From Tetragonia tetragonoides (Eukaryota; Streptophyta; Magnoliopsida; Caryophyllales; Aizoaceae): a stretch of DNA of 64,000 bases. Position 1 is the first letter of the stretch. The number at the start of each line of letters is the position of its first letter. A program made the position numbers and the translations under genes. Below the pieces are notes generated by a model. The model searched no databases. It had not been told where the DNA came from and saw only the letters and a program-made list of their open reading frames with translations. The stretch spans positions 1,989,001-2,053,000 of the forward strand of contig CM076147.1 in NCBI GenBank assembly GCA_038025085.1. The letters are read 5' to 3'. Of the stretch, positions 24,401 to 36,140 are shown in pieces.

Positions 24401-26156
24401 CTGACATAGATTTTAGAGACAGAAGAGAGCATTTGTGATATCAACAATCAACATGTACATTCTAAATTTCTAAGACTATTGTCATAAACATGCTAAGGCG
24501 GTAAACCCCATTCTCTAACACCCCATTCTCTCCTGTCACCGAGAAAAAGTAAAAACAATTTAAAGAAAAATGAAGAAGACACCCCGGTGTTACAATTATG
24601 TTCTTTAAGCCTATTAATATTTGGGAAATAACCTAAAATACATCTGTTGTTATTACAATGAATCCCTCTTAAGAAGCCTTGCCTCAAGTTTCTAAGGTGA
24701 AATTGAATATGTGTTGTCTTGTCCATCTCATCCATGTTCTCGAGGAAACAAGCAACAATCACATTATTATCTGGATTAATAAGCAGTCACCAGTGAAGAA
24801 GTACGCCATGTTTCACGACAATATATCTGGTAACTATCCACCAAAGGTCAAAGATAAAAGCTATAGTTTACATACATTTTCATATCCCATGCAAGCATAT
24901 ACAACTAGACAAAAGTTTTATAATCAATTGCTCAAACCAGTAGATATTATTCGCGTTGTAAATGGAGTGGAGAAGTAGACTTCTTAGTTTGCCAGCATTT
25001 AGTTTCTTGGTTTTCCCATTTATTAAACCAACTATTGAAACTTCAATATCATCATTGCCCCTAGGATTTGAACAATAGATAAATACCATCACTTTCTATT
25101 TCATACAGCATAGATAAGTACCATCACTTTCTATTTCATACAGCATAGATAAGTACCATCACTTTCTATTTCATACAGCATATCATCTCATCTTTCTTAA
25201 AAAAACAAAAACTTTCGTCCAATTATCAACCTGTTATCACCATTTTCAACAATCCAATGGCATAGGTGATCCTAATATTTCACACAAGTCTACTGATTGC
25301 TTATTTCAATTTTCCACAGTAAAAATTACCCAAGTTATGAGCTCCAAGAAACTATGTGCAAGAATATAAACATATAAAATCCATGCAGAAATTCTGATGA
25401 TCAGTCCACTAGGGTCAATCCCAGAAGCAAAGCAGAAGGCATAGTCAAGTCTCATTCCCCAAAACAAACAATCACAAAATAAGTTGTTTATCACTCCATT
25501 TTTAGACCATCCAATTCTAAGTCCAAAATACATGAAATAACACAACAATTTCCACAGCCTTTTACAATATAGGCACCCATGGCCGTGGGACAGCAAACAG
25601 AACATACATACCCCTTTTACCCAACATCTTCAAATGAACAAAATTTGCTTTCAGGCACTAACAAACCTGGTTTTCCATTGTTAGCCAAAATTCTCAGTCT
25701 TTTTCACCTTTTTTCTTGGTGGTTTTTCCCAATTCTCGACGATATCTTAGAATAATTAATGGGCATCAAGAACTAAAGGCTTAAAGCCATCTGGTTAGCA
25801 TTTTAAGATAGAATGAAGTTCTAGTTTCACTGGGACATTTTATCAAACAAGTTGTGGGCAACAACAGACTGACAATAGCTAGACTACCTTCAAACAGCTC
25901 AATATAACAACCCCCAACATACAACATTCATGATAATCACAATCAGAATATGCAGAAAACATTCAAAGGCATATGAAAAATTCTCAGAGGTTATGGAAAC
26001 TAAAAGAGTGATAATAGCAGAAAAAAAGGGCACCTGGAAGTCACCGCAGCAAATAAGAAGGTCGATTTTAGTGTTCTGTGCTCTTTCCAACTCTGCAATC
26101 GTCTTGTAAACATTGTCGAGATCTCCATGCATGCATCCTTCCACTGCTATCTTCAT
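15492..26156 (-). CDS. DBR1: RNA lariat debranching enzyme
   Basis: Metallophosphoesterase that cleaves the 2'-5' bond of excised intron lariats in the nucleus. Exons (minus strand): 26034-26156, 23607-23764, 18680-18801, 18307-18500, 17412-17594, 17210-17328, 16833-16972, 16153-16269, 15953-16039, 15492-15583. They total 1,335 nt with consistent phases, encoding 444 residues. Metal-site residues fall where the family has them: C8 and H10 (GCMHGD), D39 (CCGDFQ), N84 and H85 (GGNHE), H174 (SHDWP), H226 and H228 (HLHC). The C-terminal domain includes [11 protein letters not shown], a proline-rich linker, [18 protein letters not shown], a Lys-rich insert (exon 9, the least certain exon) and an acidic end ([13 protein letters not shown]). 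Start: ATG at 26154-26156, preceded by a GA-rich leader. Introns 1 and 2 (2.3 and 4.8 kb) carry most of the repeats. A SINE sits just inside intron 6, and exon 7 has two possible acceptors 3 nt apart. The gene appears intact. Confidence 0.95.
17050..17198 (+). mobile_element. 5'-truncated tRNA-derived SINE with poly(A), in DBR1 intron 6
   Basis: A retroposon with a pol III box B (GGTTCGAGTCCCC, about 17066-17078), a body shared with the copies at 47974-48137 and 58180-58260, and about 24 A at its end. It is flanked by the direct repeat AAAGACAATTAGATGAA (17033-17049 and 17182-17198). The box A half is missing, so it is 5' truncated. It lies antisense to DBR1 and its tail begins about 11 nt from the exon 6 donor. 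Confidence 0.9.
18868..19140. repeat. degenerate CCCGACCCG-type repeat block
   Basis: A stretch with many imperfect ACCCGAC, AACCCGA and CCCGAACCC units inside DBR1 intron 2. Similar blocks lie at 34915-35045, 50940-51060 and, in the other orientation, 55905-56045. This is a common dispersed low-complexity family in plant DNA. No coding capacity. Confidence 0.55.
20130..20690 (-). pseudogene. degenerate coding-like region of unknown family in DBR1 intron 2
   Basis: On the minus strand, same sense as DBR1, long protein-like stretches run in alternating frames with stops. One contains [20 protein letters not shown] followed by [19 protein letters not shown]. After a shift comes [19 protein letters not shown], then after two stops [15 protein letters not shown]. 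This pattern of good protein composition broken by shifts and stops suggests a dead gene or transposon ORF captured in the intron. I could not assign a family. It is not part of the DBR1 reading frame. Confidence 0.35.
22265..22490. repeat. three diverged tandem copies, period 73 and 92 bp
   Basis: The start motif TCAGTAATACGCATGTAGAG recurs at 22265, 22338 and 22430 with small changes, each copy followed by a T-rich run and TATGTGCTCT or TATGTGTCTAT. The second unit is longer because its T-run has expanded to about 20 T. It lies in DBR1 intron 2. Confidence 0.75.
22500..22867 (-). mobile_element. 3' end of a LINE (ORF2 C-terminus plus 3' UTR)
   Basis: The minus strand encodes [19 protein letters not shown] then, after decay, [19 protein letters not shown] and a stop. 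This is the usual extreme C-terminus of ORF2 in plant L1-type elements. It is followed by an AT-rich 3' UTR ending TTATTAATATATAC and an imperfect A-rich tail at about 22507. The copy is 5' truncated. The same C-terminal motif recurs at 31345-31513 and 47041-47230. Confidence 0.7.
22913..23139 (-). mobile_element. Au-like SINE copy A with target-site duplication
   Basis: About 227 bp element in minus orientation, with the shared core GGTAAGG...GGTCGGT (on +) and a 3' end made of ATG/TTG-type triplets (CATCAACATCAACATCAACA on +). It is flanked by AAAAGTTGACATAAAGAT (22895-22912) and AAAAGTTGACATAAGGAT (23140-23157), an 18 bp target-site duplication with one difference. It is in DBR1 intron 2. 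The 3' end resembles the Au SINE family (recalled, not searched). Confidence 0.85.
23892..24191. mobile_element. about 300 bp MITE with GGCCCGTTTGGCCTAGC-type inverted ends
   Basis: The left end GGCCCGGTTGGCCTAGCTCC is the inverted match of the right end, which reads GGCTAGGCCAAACGGGCCC on +. Subterminal ACTTCTAC/GAAGTT stretches are also inverted. TACA flanks both sides and may be the target-site duplication. It is non-coding, in DBR1 intron 1, with features of a non-autonomous DNA transposon. Confidence 0.7.
25077..25181. repeat. three tandem copies of a 35 bp unit
   Basis: Units at 25077-25111, 25112-25146 and 25147-25181. The core ACCATCACTTTCTATTTCAT is identical in all three, and the first unit differs at one base (AAATACC versus AAGTACC). 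It lies in DBR1 intron 1. There are no spacers between units, so this is a minisatellite and not a CRISPR array. Confidence 0.9.
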
Positions 26157-29023
26157 ACTCTCTCTCTCTCTGAGTTTGGAGGGACAAGGCGAATGCGAGG
26201 GAAATAGTAATGCAAATCAATTTGGTTTCTTTGAAAACTCCCAAACCAAAGGAAAGATTGACAAAATGAATGCAGGAAAGGTGGCTCCGGGCCGGGTTAG
26301 CCCAAGCACCGACCGGCCCGGAATGGGCACGGAGCAAATCAAGCACAAGCACAGTCAAACACGATATGGCACGATAAAAATTTAATAAAATTTGAAAAAT
26401 AGTTTGGGCACAAGCATGACATGTGCACAAAGTAGGTCTGGGCTGACCTTGACATGACATGATATGATATTGTCTAAAAATACGACGCGTCGGCACGAGT
26501 ACGGCAGCACGCAAGCCATCTTTTACGAGAATTAGGTAAACTCAACGAACAAAAAAAAAGAGAAAAAAACATGAAAGTTCATAGAAAGAGGTATCGTAAA
26601 GGCCTAAACATCTGCGTCTCTTTGAAAGGTTCGTGTCATTCTGCCATCATATTTGTTACTCTTGTATGCTTGACTCGACCACTGAAATCATGAGTTACAG
26701 TAACGTACATCAACGTATATTATAAACGTCAACGTTATATGAATGAACTCTAGTCAAACATCAACACATATACCTTTTTGTCTTGTAGTAAACAAAGTGT
26801 TAGCTTTGTTGAAATTACCATTGATATTTTCAAACTACATACATTATACATGTTATGGGAAGTACATCAATTGTTTACCTATTGAAGTACTATAAATTAG
26901 GTGTGCTATGTTCCTTTTAGTATTAGTATTGGAAGAATGACCTTGTGTCTTATTTGTTTTGGTGTGAAATAAATAGATGTTTCGCTAAGATAAGGTGGAG
27001 AACATATTTTTAACTCTTGTTATTGATTTTTTAAATTAGGCTTAATTTACACTAGTCCTTGACAAATAATCCCTCTTAGATAATGGATTATTTGTGATGG
27101 ATTTTGGTGTAAGAACGAGTAAGCTATTTGTGAGCTACCTAAGGATTGCTTAACAAAAAGAGATAAACATATTAGGTTAGGTGAGTGCATCTTTATTTTA
27201 ATTAAAGACATGTCGTAGATTGACCTGTTGTCAAGGTGGTACTCTACCAACCCTAGTGAATGATAAGTTATCGAGTAAGGAGATGTAAGTGTGTGAGAGA
27301 GGAGTGATAATTTTCTATTTTGTGAGAGGAGGAAGCAGTGCTCCTGAACTACATAATAATTCCTCGTGAAAAAGAGGTATCTTGCACATTTTGAATAAAA
27401 TACTCTGTATTTGATATGGAATAGTTACATTTTGCGTTAACGTGTCTTTCTTCTGCGGTTGTTTGTTCTAAGGAAAATGATTGACCATGATAGATTGTCT
27501 TATTAGTTAGAGATAAAATATTCCTCTTTCATCACGAGAAAATGAATATATTGAGCATCTATGCGACATATATTAAAATGGCTAAATGTCGTCAATTCAT
27601 TTCAACAATGAATCAAAGAGGGGTGCAATCATTCATGATGTTACAAATGTAAGGGGAATATGCTTCTCTAGCCTCGACCTTTATGTAATGGACATAAAGA
27701 AATGTTAGAATATTCATAAAGGTGATCACATTAGCACCAAAAAAAATAAAAATAAAGGTGATCACATGATAATAGTGAGGTAAGATGATTAAATAAATAG
27801 TGTTTGATATTTTGGGGAGATGCCATGATTATAGTTTTCACCAATGGCATACCCTTGCATTGAAATGGGTGGACCACTGCACCTCTATTATTTATTTTTT
27901 TGACTTTTTAATGTACAATTTTCCTTAGTTTTTGGTAGAATTTTTTTGTTTTTTCCTCTTTTGTACCTCGGCCTATTCTAAATTTTTTACCCATATTCTA
28001 AAATTTGCACCCTATTCTAACTTTTATGGGTTTGCCACTGACTTTCACCTGAGTCATAGTGATTAGATAATCCATTTGAAAACCCTTACTATACCATATA
28101 AGGGCATTTGTTTAGTGGGAATAGGAGGTGGAGATACAGATTAGAAAATTAGAATTGTAAAATCTCATGTTTGGGATAAGGGATGGGGAATAGAGGATGG
28201 GTAGGGATGGGGATAAAAAGACCTCTTATCCCACATTTTTAATCCCATAGGGGGGGCTGGTAATTAGAAGTGGGATAAGGATTTTAATAGTCAAATTACT
28301 ATCATGCCCATTAAAAAAGACTGCAGATTTTGTCTCCTCTTTTATTTAATGGCATTTTGGTAAACTAACTTTACAATCCCCAATTTATTCCCTAATCTAA
28401 TACCCACATAATAAACAGGGTAATGGGATTAACTATAACAATTCTCTATCCCCTCAACACAAATCCCATCCCCATCCCAAAAGTATGTGTTTTCTGAGTG
28501 GTTGGGTTTGATGAATTTGTAGAGTACTACTTTTGATATTTACATTCACTAATGTTGATCAAATAAATTGAAAATCATCAAGCAGAATATGACCCCACAC
28601 TTGAACCATTCATGCATGTTACATATGTCTGTTAGGTGCTCTTAGTACTAGCTAGGGAAGCTTTCCTTATGGGGTGTAAGTTCCATGTCCCAAGGCCGAG
28701 TTTCATAATATGTGTGGCACATAACGGGAGATTTACTAACAAAAGAGAGGTTACATCAGTTTGGGATGGTTATAAATTACACTTCTTCAGTTCTTCTAGT
28801 GTGCAAGTATGGTTGATGCAGAAAAATAAAAATAAAAATGATCAATGCTCACAAACGCCAGCTTAATCCAGGCATCCACCAGCCCCTTAAAACAGTTAAA
28901 CATGGTCCTCAGTTACCAAAGAGAAATGGGGCATACATTCAGACATTTGAAATGCATTCTGAAATCTGGATGAAAAGAGAAAGAAACGTCTGAACAGATA
29001 AAAACTCTTTTGTTTCCTGGCTA
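26157..29023. other. spacer between the DBR1 start and the IRX9H copy 1 3' UTR
   Basis: Contains the DBR1 promoter and leader: a short CT/GA run at about 26160-26172, and a GGCCCGG/GGCACGA-rich repeat stretch at about 26280-26520. The rest is AT-rich. A 22 bp poly(A)-ended insertion sits at 27732-27753. At about 28105-28490 a block has GGGATGGGG motifs on the left and CCCCATCCC on the right, suggesting an old inverted-end element. No gene was recognised. Confidence 0.5.
27732..27753 (+). mobile_element. 22 bp retroposed tail fragment with 14 bp target-site duplication
   Basis: AAAGGTGATCACAT occurs at 27718-27731 and again at 27754-27767, and between them lies only a 22 bp sequence ending in an A-rich tail. 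This is the footprint expected of an extremely 5'-truncated LINE or SINE copy. Confidence 0.65.
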
Positions 29024-29193
29024 TTGCATACAAGATGAAGAGAAACTTTTGTACACAGGTCACTATCGCTTCTATTCTGAGCTACGGTGCATAGCAAAAG
29101 CACTTTCTAATGTTTGTAAAAATTGGGCGGCACCAAGTGGCCAAGAATTTAATTGAACCTCTAGATCTAAAACAAAACTCCCCTTTGGGAACA
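29024..29193 (-). other. conserved 3' UTR segment of IRX9H copy 1
   Basis: On the minus strand this segment downstream of the stop at 30009 shares CCCAAAGGGGAGTTTTGTTT, then AATTAAATT, GGTGCC and GGAAAGTGCTTTTG in the same order with the 3' flank of copy 2 (40786-40970). It shows that the duplicated unit included about 0.8-1 kb beyond the stop codon and that the transcript probably extends this far. Confidence 0.7.
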
Positions 29194-30008
29194 AGAAGAA
29201 TCATCCAGAAAAGAAATAGGTAAACGCATAAACACCAGTACTCGGGTTCAATGCCCTGTGCTGCTACCTTGCTCTGGTAAAAACAGACAAGAGTAGATAG
29301 ATGATCTACAATGTGGATGACAAGAGCCTTCAGGGTCCGAAGCCAACATCATGGGCACTGTCACAAATAAGCGAAATAGAAGCTGTGAACAAAATATTAA
29401 ACAAATGATACAGATTAGTAATGCAGCTGAAATTGCTAAATGCGCTAAACTAATAAGCATCCCACACCCCTCCCTGAAACTCAATGACAGCGAGGGAGCT
29501 AGCAACAGCCAACAGGAAGAAGGGCTTTGATATAGAATCTCGCACAGGGGAGATGGTTACAAGAAACAAAACTCAACAAGCAGCCATTTCTTTCTTCCTG
29601 CCTTATGCTCAGGTAATCACTAAGCAGTGACTAAAAGGTATATGACCGGGAAAAGGAAAGAAAAGTAGAATTTCGACAAAGCAGATTACAGAAATAAAAT
29701 AAAAAAAAAGGAAAGAAAAGTAAAGGGGAGGCGGATTCAACCTGTCCAAACTAATTAGTCGTATGTGAAGGGATTAAAATCATAATTTCAATTCCCTAGT
29801 TGATTGATAACTAGTTCCTTCACACCTCAATGAAACCTCCAAGTATATCTCCATCTAATAGATCAGCTTATGAACTATCCTTCCCTTTTCCCAACAACCC
29901 GTACTTATAGGGCATATGCACTTACAGTCTAAATGTTCAAATGCTTGAAGAACAGAACTTGAGTGCCAGACCTCTAAATAGCTTGAGTTAAAAATGTGTT
30001 GAATTTTC

Positions 30009-33000
30009 TTAATCACTGGGGAGAACGACATCTAAGTTCTTCTGAAGAAGCCACCCTCCTGGATACACAACACCACGAGCATCCAGGTGCAGATGCCAGT
30101 TCATTATCTTTTCGCAGCCTTCAGGAACACCTTCCATTTGACTTTCTTCTGCAACCACCTGTTCTATAAATGTAGTCTCCTGTAGAAACACCAACCAACA
30201 GAAATGGTAACGCTTCCCAATCACATTTAATGACTTGTAGGCACCTTGGTGGAAAATAGCTTCCATCTTGAAAGATTTTGAGTATAAAGAATATCCATTA
30301 TAAACAAAACTTTACTTTGCAGGTTCTTATAAGCCAAAAAGATCTTTATGCACTTTTTGCAATGGAGTTAGTGTAACAGAGGACAACATTCATGTGGACT
30401 TAAATTGGAGTTTAGATGAGATTAGTAGTGGAAAAATGAACTTCCTCTCGACTAACAAAGAAAAAGTTTTCCTATAGTGGACAAACTTGAAAGAGAAGAA
30501 AAGTCTCCGAAAAAAACCTACTAATTTTGTGCTATCAAACAACAAAAGTAGAGGAAAATATTTTCCATACAATAAAAAGGATCCTTAGACTAACTATAAA
30601 TTTCATCAACAACCATGCAAAGAGCGTATCACTTGATAATAAAAAGTGAAACGATATAACACTCCATCATATGCTAGTGAAATTCATAGGGTCACATTAG
30701 ATACCTGGAAACCTTCCTTGACTGTGTCTAGCTGCCGCACTGGATTCAGAAAAGGGCGTTTCCATCTTTTTGGATCCCACAAGATGGTGCTATTAAACGC
30801 AAATCCAGACATATCGACATGAAATCTTCGGAGTCTCTTGCTTTTCTCATTTGTATGCCACCCAACTACTTGACTTCTATTACATACTGGACCTTCCAGT
30901 ATTGCCTTATTCTTGTTTTGTGCCAACATCGCAACAGGCCAAGTGCCAAAACGGCTGTAAAAGTTACAAAAGATTTACAGTCAGGAATATGCAAGGCAAT
31001 CTATATGCATGTGAAAGAAAGACAACAATGAGATGGCAAACCCTTGACAAGATTGAGAACAGATAACTTAAAAATAAATAAAAATCTACGAGCACATGGA
31101 AGCATAAGGGGACTCACCAGCCTACCTTTTACGAAGGGTAGCTAAATCCATCATGTGCTTTTAGCCTGATGGCGTGACTACTCTTTTTAAATTTATATTT
31201 TTTGCCAACTTCCCTCTTATTGTACGTGGGTGAAACTCTGTTGATGTCCTCTTAGTAATACTTATTTATCACTTAAAAAAAAAGCTATATCACTCCAAAC
31301 AATACAACAACGAAAGCCGTGCGCCAAGTGCTGTTAACAGCCAATGAAACATCCACAAAGCTGGGGCGTTCAAGGGGGTGCCCCTAACAGATATTCAGCA
31401 CATTTGGGGGATTTACTGTAGTTAGCTTTGCTTTACTCTTGAGGACTCCTTGTCCTCCCTTTTTGTATCTTTAAACTTCAATCATTAATATAAAATTTCT
31501 TATCTAAAAAGAACTCAGTCTTTTAATCGTTGAATCATAAAGAAATCCTTCCTAGTTCATATTCTCTTTGCTATTACAAGCCATGTCAAACGCATTTGAT
31601 AACAACAGATCTCTTTGTGAAATTAAGCTATGCCTTTGATTAGAACTGTTCTCTTCAACATTACAAATGTAATCAAAGGCATAACCATGGTTGTTATCAA
31701 AGACAATCTTACAGTTGAATCAAACAGAGTATCAGACTCACTCTCTTTGTGAGATTGCAGTAACATTACAGGTTCTGTGTGCCTTAGTCGAATCAATCTC
31801 CTCTCTAAACAAGACACAAAAGGAGTTGTGTTGATAACCCCAGTTCTCCAATCTACCCACGTTAGCATTATTCTGCAGAGTCAACCAATATCGAATATAC
31901 GCCTATACTGAGCATGGTTGTCATAAACCAACCCTTTCCCCACGACATCATCAAGTTGAACCCTAATCACTTTTTAAGTCTCCTGATAATATTCTATTGC
32001 CATCCAGATCTTCCAGTTAACCTAGAACTACCACACTGATACTCACTTGCCCTGAAAATCTTCCTCGTAGTATAGGCTTCAGGATCCCGATTTTGAAAAT
32101 ACATGGTTCAGGATCCTGATTCTTTATGTAGTATGGACCCATAAGCAATTCATCCTTCTCAAGTAAAGCCCTAAAAGTTACACAACAAGTCAACAACTGC
32201 TTTATCCCAAACAAGCATATAAATAACATTCCAACCTTGTAGCTTGGTACACATATGATGTCCCCAGCCACCAATCTCTCTGTTACTAGCCGTTCTCAAC
32301 CATCCCACAAACTTAAAGAAATTAAAACAAATAAACACTCACTCCCAATTAGATTGCACCCAAACAACAGAATCCTAACGACTAACGAGCTGCAATATTC
32401 AACATACAATAGAAATTTGCAGTCCATGTCTTGATCTCTCCCACAGTCCCACTATCGTACACTCCACACTAGAAAGATTATTTGAACATGGGTAGGTACT
32501 CCTTAGGCACTGTGAGGGTACAGAATCCTCTATAAACATCAAATAGAGCAGTTTGCTCCCTAACATCTCAAGAAGCACCTCAAAAAGAAACCGAGTTTTT
32601 TTGTTGAATCAGCCACCAATCCTAATGCCTCAGATATAAAACAAATATAGAGAGCAATTCATCTCTAGAGAAAATTAGCAAATCATCAGAAAAACTAAAA
32701 TGTGTTATGTCATGGCAGCCACGCTTTGTGCACTAAAGATGAAAAAATGAGGGTCATCTTTCCACATGCTAAGCACCTCACTGATCATCCCATGGCCGTG
32801 ACAAAAATTTTATTTTTTATTACATATGAAAAAGATAGATTAGAGAAAACCAGGAATGCACCATAGTGATGAAGGTGTTCTGCAAAGACCATGGTCGTGA
32901 CAAATACTTACCGCAAGAGTGCATCTCCCTGTCTCAGCCACCTCTTTGCCATAATGGCTCACCTAGCTCTACCCGTTGACAAAAGGGTAGAAAAGACTGT

Positions 33001-34287
33001 ATCTAGGACAATAATTACATTGTTATATTCATTTAATCCTAGGGATTATGGGACTCTTATCTTTGGTAACAAAATAAGGAAATTATTGAATACAACATAT
33101 GACAGAAGAGAAGCTTCATACTATCTGAAATATTACAGAACTGAACACCAGCAAGACCAGATTATTCCTAGGCATTGGTCTTCTAATAAGATCAACACTA
33201 CTATAACAACAGATTAACTAAAGGTATTCAAAGCTCATGGTAATGCTACTATGGATACTATCCTCACGTAACATATAACAATGAAAGCAAATGAAATCCA
33301 TGATGCTAACTGGGCATTTCTTCCACAACTGATAGTCCCATTCTACTGAGCAATATTAACACTTAACAGCTCCATGCCAATCAAAATGCAATAAACAGTT
33401 CAAAGAAAAAGCCAATACCTGATATTTCTAAGTCTTTCAAAGAGCTCAAGAGAGTATATATTATCATCATCAGCAAAATAAACAATGCCATCAAGCCTAT
33501 GAAGTTCAATATGCTCAAGAGCAGTGTTTCTTTGATAAACACCCCTATCTTTACTATCCGTCAAATTCTTCTTACACACCAAATGCCGATACGTCACACC
33601 TGTATTCCTCAATATCCCTGCGGTTTCCGATGATTGTGCATTCATTTCCACCACAATCCACAATATAGGCGGATTCACAAGTCTCAAAACTTGACTCAAT
33701 CTATTCAAATAATAAGCTTGAAGAACTCGATTATACGTTGGCGTAACGATAATCAGTAATTTCCTCGGTCTATAATCGAATTTCTTGGCCAACACCACAT
33801 TATCGAACTTAACCTCGACATCTTCTTTATCATTCTCCGGCTTCACTATAGACTCCTCTTTTCTGGTTTCCTCTTCGAACTTAACCTCGACGTTTTCTGG
33901 TTTCGATGCCATCTCTTCAGACCTAATTTCCTCTACCTGAGCATTGATCGCTTCCGTTTTGAACTCAAACGAGAAATCATGACTAGGAACATCTACAATG
34001 TGGCCAAACGGCAACAAACCGAACAAAAATCCGACAAAAAAGAACAACAAACAACGATAAAACGGCTTTTTCCATGACTTTTGCAGTTGAGATCGCCGTA
34101 AATTTCTCTCCGGAAAAACTCCAGCAAAGAATCGCCGGAGATCGTTAAAGAATCTAGGGTTAGGGTTTATGGAATACTTATTTTGCGATGAATTGAGAGA
34201 AAATGTACTTGGAGATGATGATCCGTTTTGATGTGAAGATGATCGATCGTGATTTGCAGGTGAGAGAGTTCGTCGAATTGATGCCAT
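30009..34287 (-). CDS. IRX9H: xylan glycosyltransferase family 43 protein, IRX9H-like, copy 1
   Basis: Golgi type II membrane protein of the GT43 family, needed with IRX14- and IRX10-type partners to elongate the beta-1,4-xylan backbone. Exons: 33419-34287, 30705-30954, 30009-30179, totalling 1,290 nt and 429 residues. The N-terminus [10 protein letters not shown] is the IRX9H-type signature. A basic cytosolic region precedes one membrane helix ([17 protein letters not shown]), an acidic Glu/Lys stem follows, then the GT43 domain: [36 protein letters not shown] with the metal-binding type motif [43 protein letters not shown] and WHLHLDA. An in-frame ATG eight codons upstream (34309-34311) could add eight residues; I chose the downstream ATG because it matches copy 2. 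It is head-to-head with copy 2. It appears intact. Whether the protein itself is catalytic is debated for IRX9-type members. Confidence 0.94.
31345..31513 (+). mobile_element. LINE 3' end remnant in IRX9H copy 1 intron 1
   Basis: The plus strand reads a decayed ORF2 C-terminus ([17 protein letters not shown]), then an AT-rich 3' UTR ending CATTAATATAAAATTTCTTATCTAAAAAG. It is related to the copies at 22500-22867 and 47041-47230. A second A-rich LINE-like tail lies just upstream, at about 31140-31290. Confidence 0.5.
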
Positions 34288-34914
34288 TGATCTTCGTAGA
34301 ATCCACTTCATCGATCATCACATTGCCTGCTTGCTTGCTTAATTGATAGATTGTAGAAAACTGTTGCCCTAATTTCAAGGAATTGGTGGAAATTGAGGGG
34401 TTTGTAAGAATTAAAACCCTAATTTGTCGAAAAGGAGGAGAGAGAAAATGAGCAATCTGAGAGAGAGTGGGGTGGCTACAAGCTAGATCGTCGGAAAAGT
34501 TATGAGCTTTGCCAGGTAGGCGATGAAGAGCTATAAGCCGGCTATTGACTGAATGACACGTGGGACTGTCAAATGTATGCGGTTTGTCGTCATTTTTAAT
34601 CTGGTTGCATATTGCGTTGCCTGGAATTTTGATGATTTTTATTAATGAAGTGATACTATCATCCTAATTTTAAATCTGATTATTATAGGGATGCAAAAGT
34701 GATGATTGGAAGTTCTGGTTCTTTAGGTTGATGGAACAAAGAAAATTTGGTGTATAGTGAAGATTGAAGTATGAAGATGGTCAAAGTTAGTACAAATATT
34801 CAATGTGTTTTTAGTTGGATTTCAATTCAAAATAACTTGTTTATACTGTCTTATTGTAATTTTTGGTAAGACGATGGTCATTTTTCAGTGAAATAAGGTC
34901 ATAGTTAAAGCTGG

Positions 34915-35045
34915 TAAAATTTGACTTGACCCGAAAACCCGACCCCAACCGACCCGTTAAAGACTCGGCATTTACCGACCTGATATCGAACCGATCTGCT
35001 TATGACCCAAACCCAATGTGACCCGACCCGATCCGACCCGACTCA
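34915..35045. repeat. CCGACCC-type degenerate repeat in the IRX9H intergenic region
   Basis: Dense imperfect units of ACCCGAC, CCGACCCG and GACCCAAACCC between the two divergent IRX9H genes. Same family as 18868-19140. Confidence 0.6.
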
Positions 35046-35172
35046 TTTTCCAGATCTAGACTCACGGCGCCTAATTAGTGACCAATGTATTTCTAAATAG
35101 TGATTCCGCTTTTCTATAAGTTAGTCTTATACAAAACTTGCTCTTTGAAGTTTGGTTTTAGAAATGAATTTA

Positions 35173-36140
35173 GGGCCCGTTTGTTTGGGCAAAACTAGTG
35201 GACTTGAAACGGAATCAGCTAATCCAATCCATTACAGGCTGTTTGGTTGAGTTGGTAAGGTATTCGAAACCATTACTTTGGGTTAATGATTCTGGCCTTT
35301 TGAAACCCTCCTCTCCCCATGGGTTTCAATTTCTCATTCCTGCTGGAATCAAAATAATCATGCCGTGATTGCCGTCCTTGCCTCCTTCCCAGTTCACCCA
35401 ACAATCCGACATCTTCTCCAGTCCCTACCCACCCCCTCTCTCTCTCCTCATTTTTATCTCACCTCCTCATGATCTCGATCGTCGGCGATAATGACGACAT
35501 CTCTTATCTCCACCATACACTCTCTCTCTTCTCTCCTTCCACCACCTAATCCCTAACCCTAATTTTCGCCCCCTCAATTTCTCTCTCCTCCTTCCACTAC
35601 ACCATTTCTAGTCTCCTTCGAAGATTGCAGGAACTTGGATCTTTGATTAAGTTATGATGATAAAGAAAGTTCCATGGCCAATTACTTTTGTTGCTTTGGA
35701 ATTGGAACGAGAAGATGGTGGCGACAAAAATTAATTGTTGGATCTTTGATTATGTTTTTTTTAGAAGAAGAGCAAAATAGAATTTGTTTCTTTATTATCA
35801 TTTTTTTTTTGGTTATTTAAGAGACGCAAATTGCAGAAGTACAACGATTTTAATTTTTTACTGTTATAATAATTTTATAATATTAGTTCAAAAAAGTATT
35901 TTTATTGTTATTTATAGTATTTTTCAAAAATATTTTTGTGAATTGTAATTTTCATATAGTTGTGGAAATATATGGTGATGCTACTTTTTGAACCAAACAA
36001 TAAGAAAGAGAATCGGAAATAAGTGATTCTATTCAAGGGTTGAACCAAACAACTTATGAAAGTAACGGTTTTCATTACCATTACACCTCTTATTCGATTC
36101 CATTTTCGTTACATTCCCTACCTTTGAACCAAACGGCCAC
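35173..36140. mobile_element. about 970 bp non-autonomous DNA transposon candidate (hAT-like ends)
   Basis: The left end GGGCCCGTTTGTTTGGGCAA and the right end (on the minus strand GTGGCCGTTTGGTTCAAAGG) form imperfect inverted termini. Subterminal GTTTGGTT and AACCAAAC motifs repeat inside both ends, as in plant hAT or Mutator derivatives. No transposase is encoded. The target-site duplication is unclear. The element lies in the shared upstream region of the IRX9H pair. Confidence 0.5.

Noticed and set aside
25077..25181. CRISPR-like direct repeats
   Set aside because: Units are contiguous without spacers and lie in a plant intron.
32891..33217. 108-codon open frame on + inside IRX9H copy 1 intron 1
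   Set aside because: Antisense to the gene, no recognisable domain, and located wholly in intron DNA.
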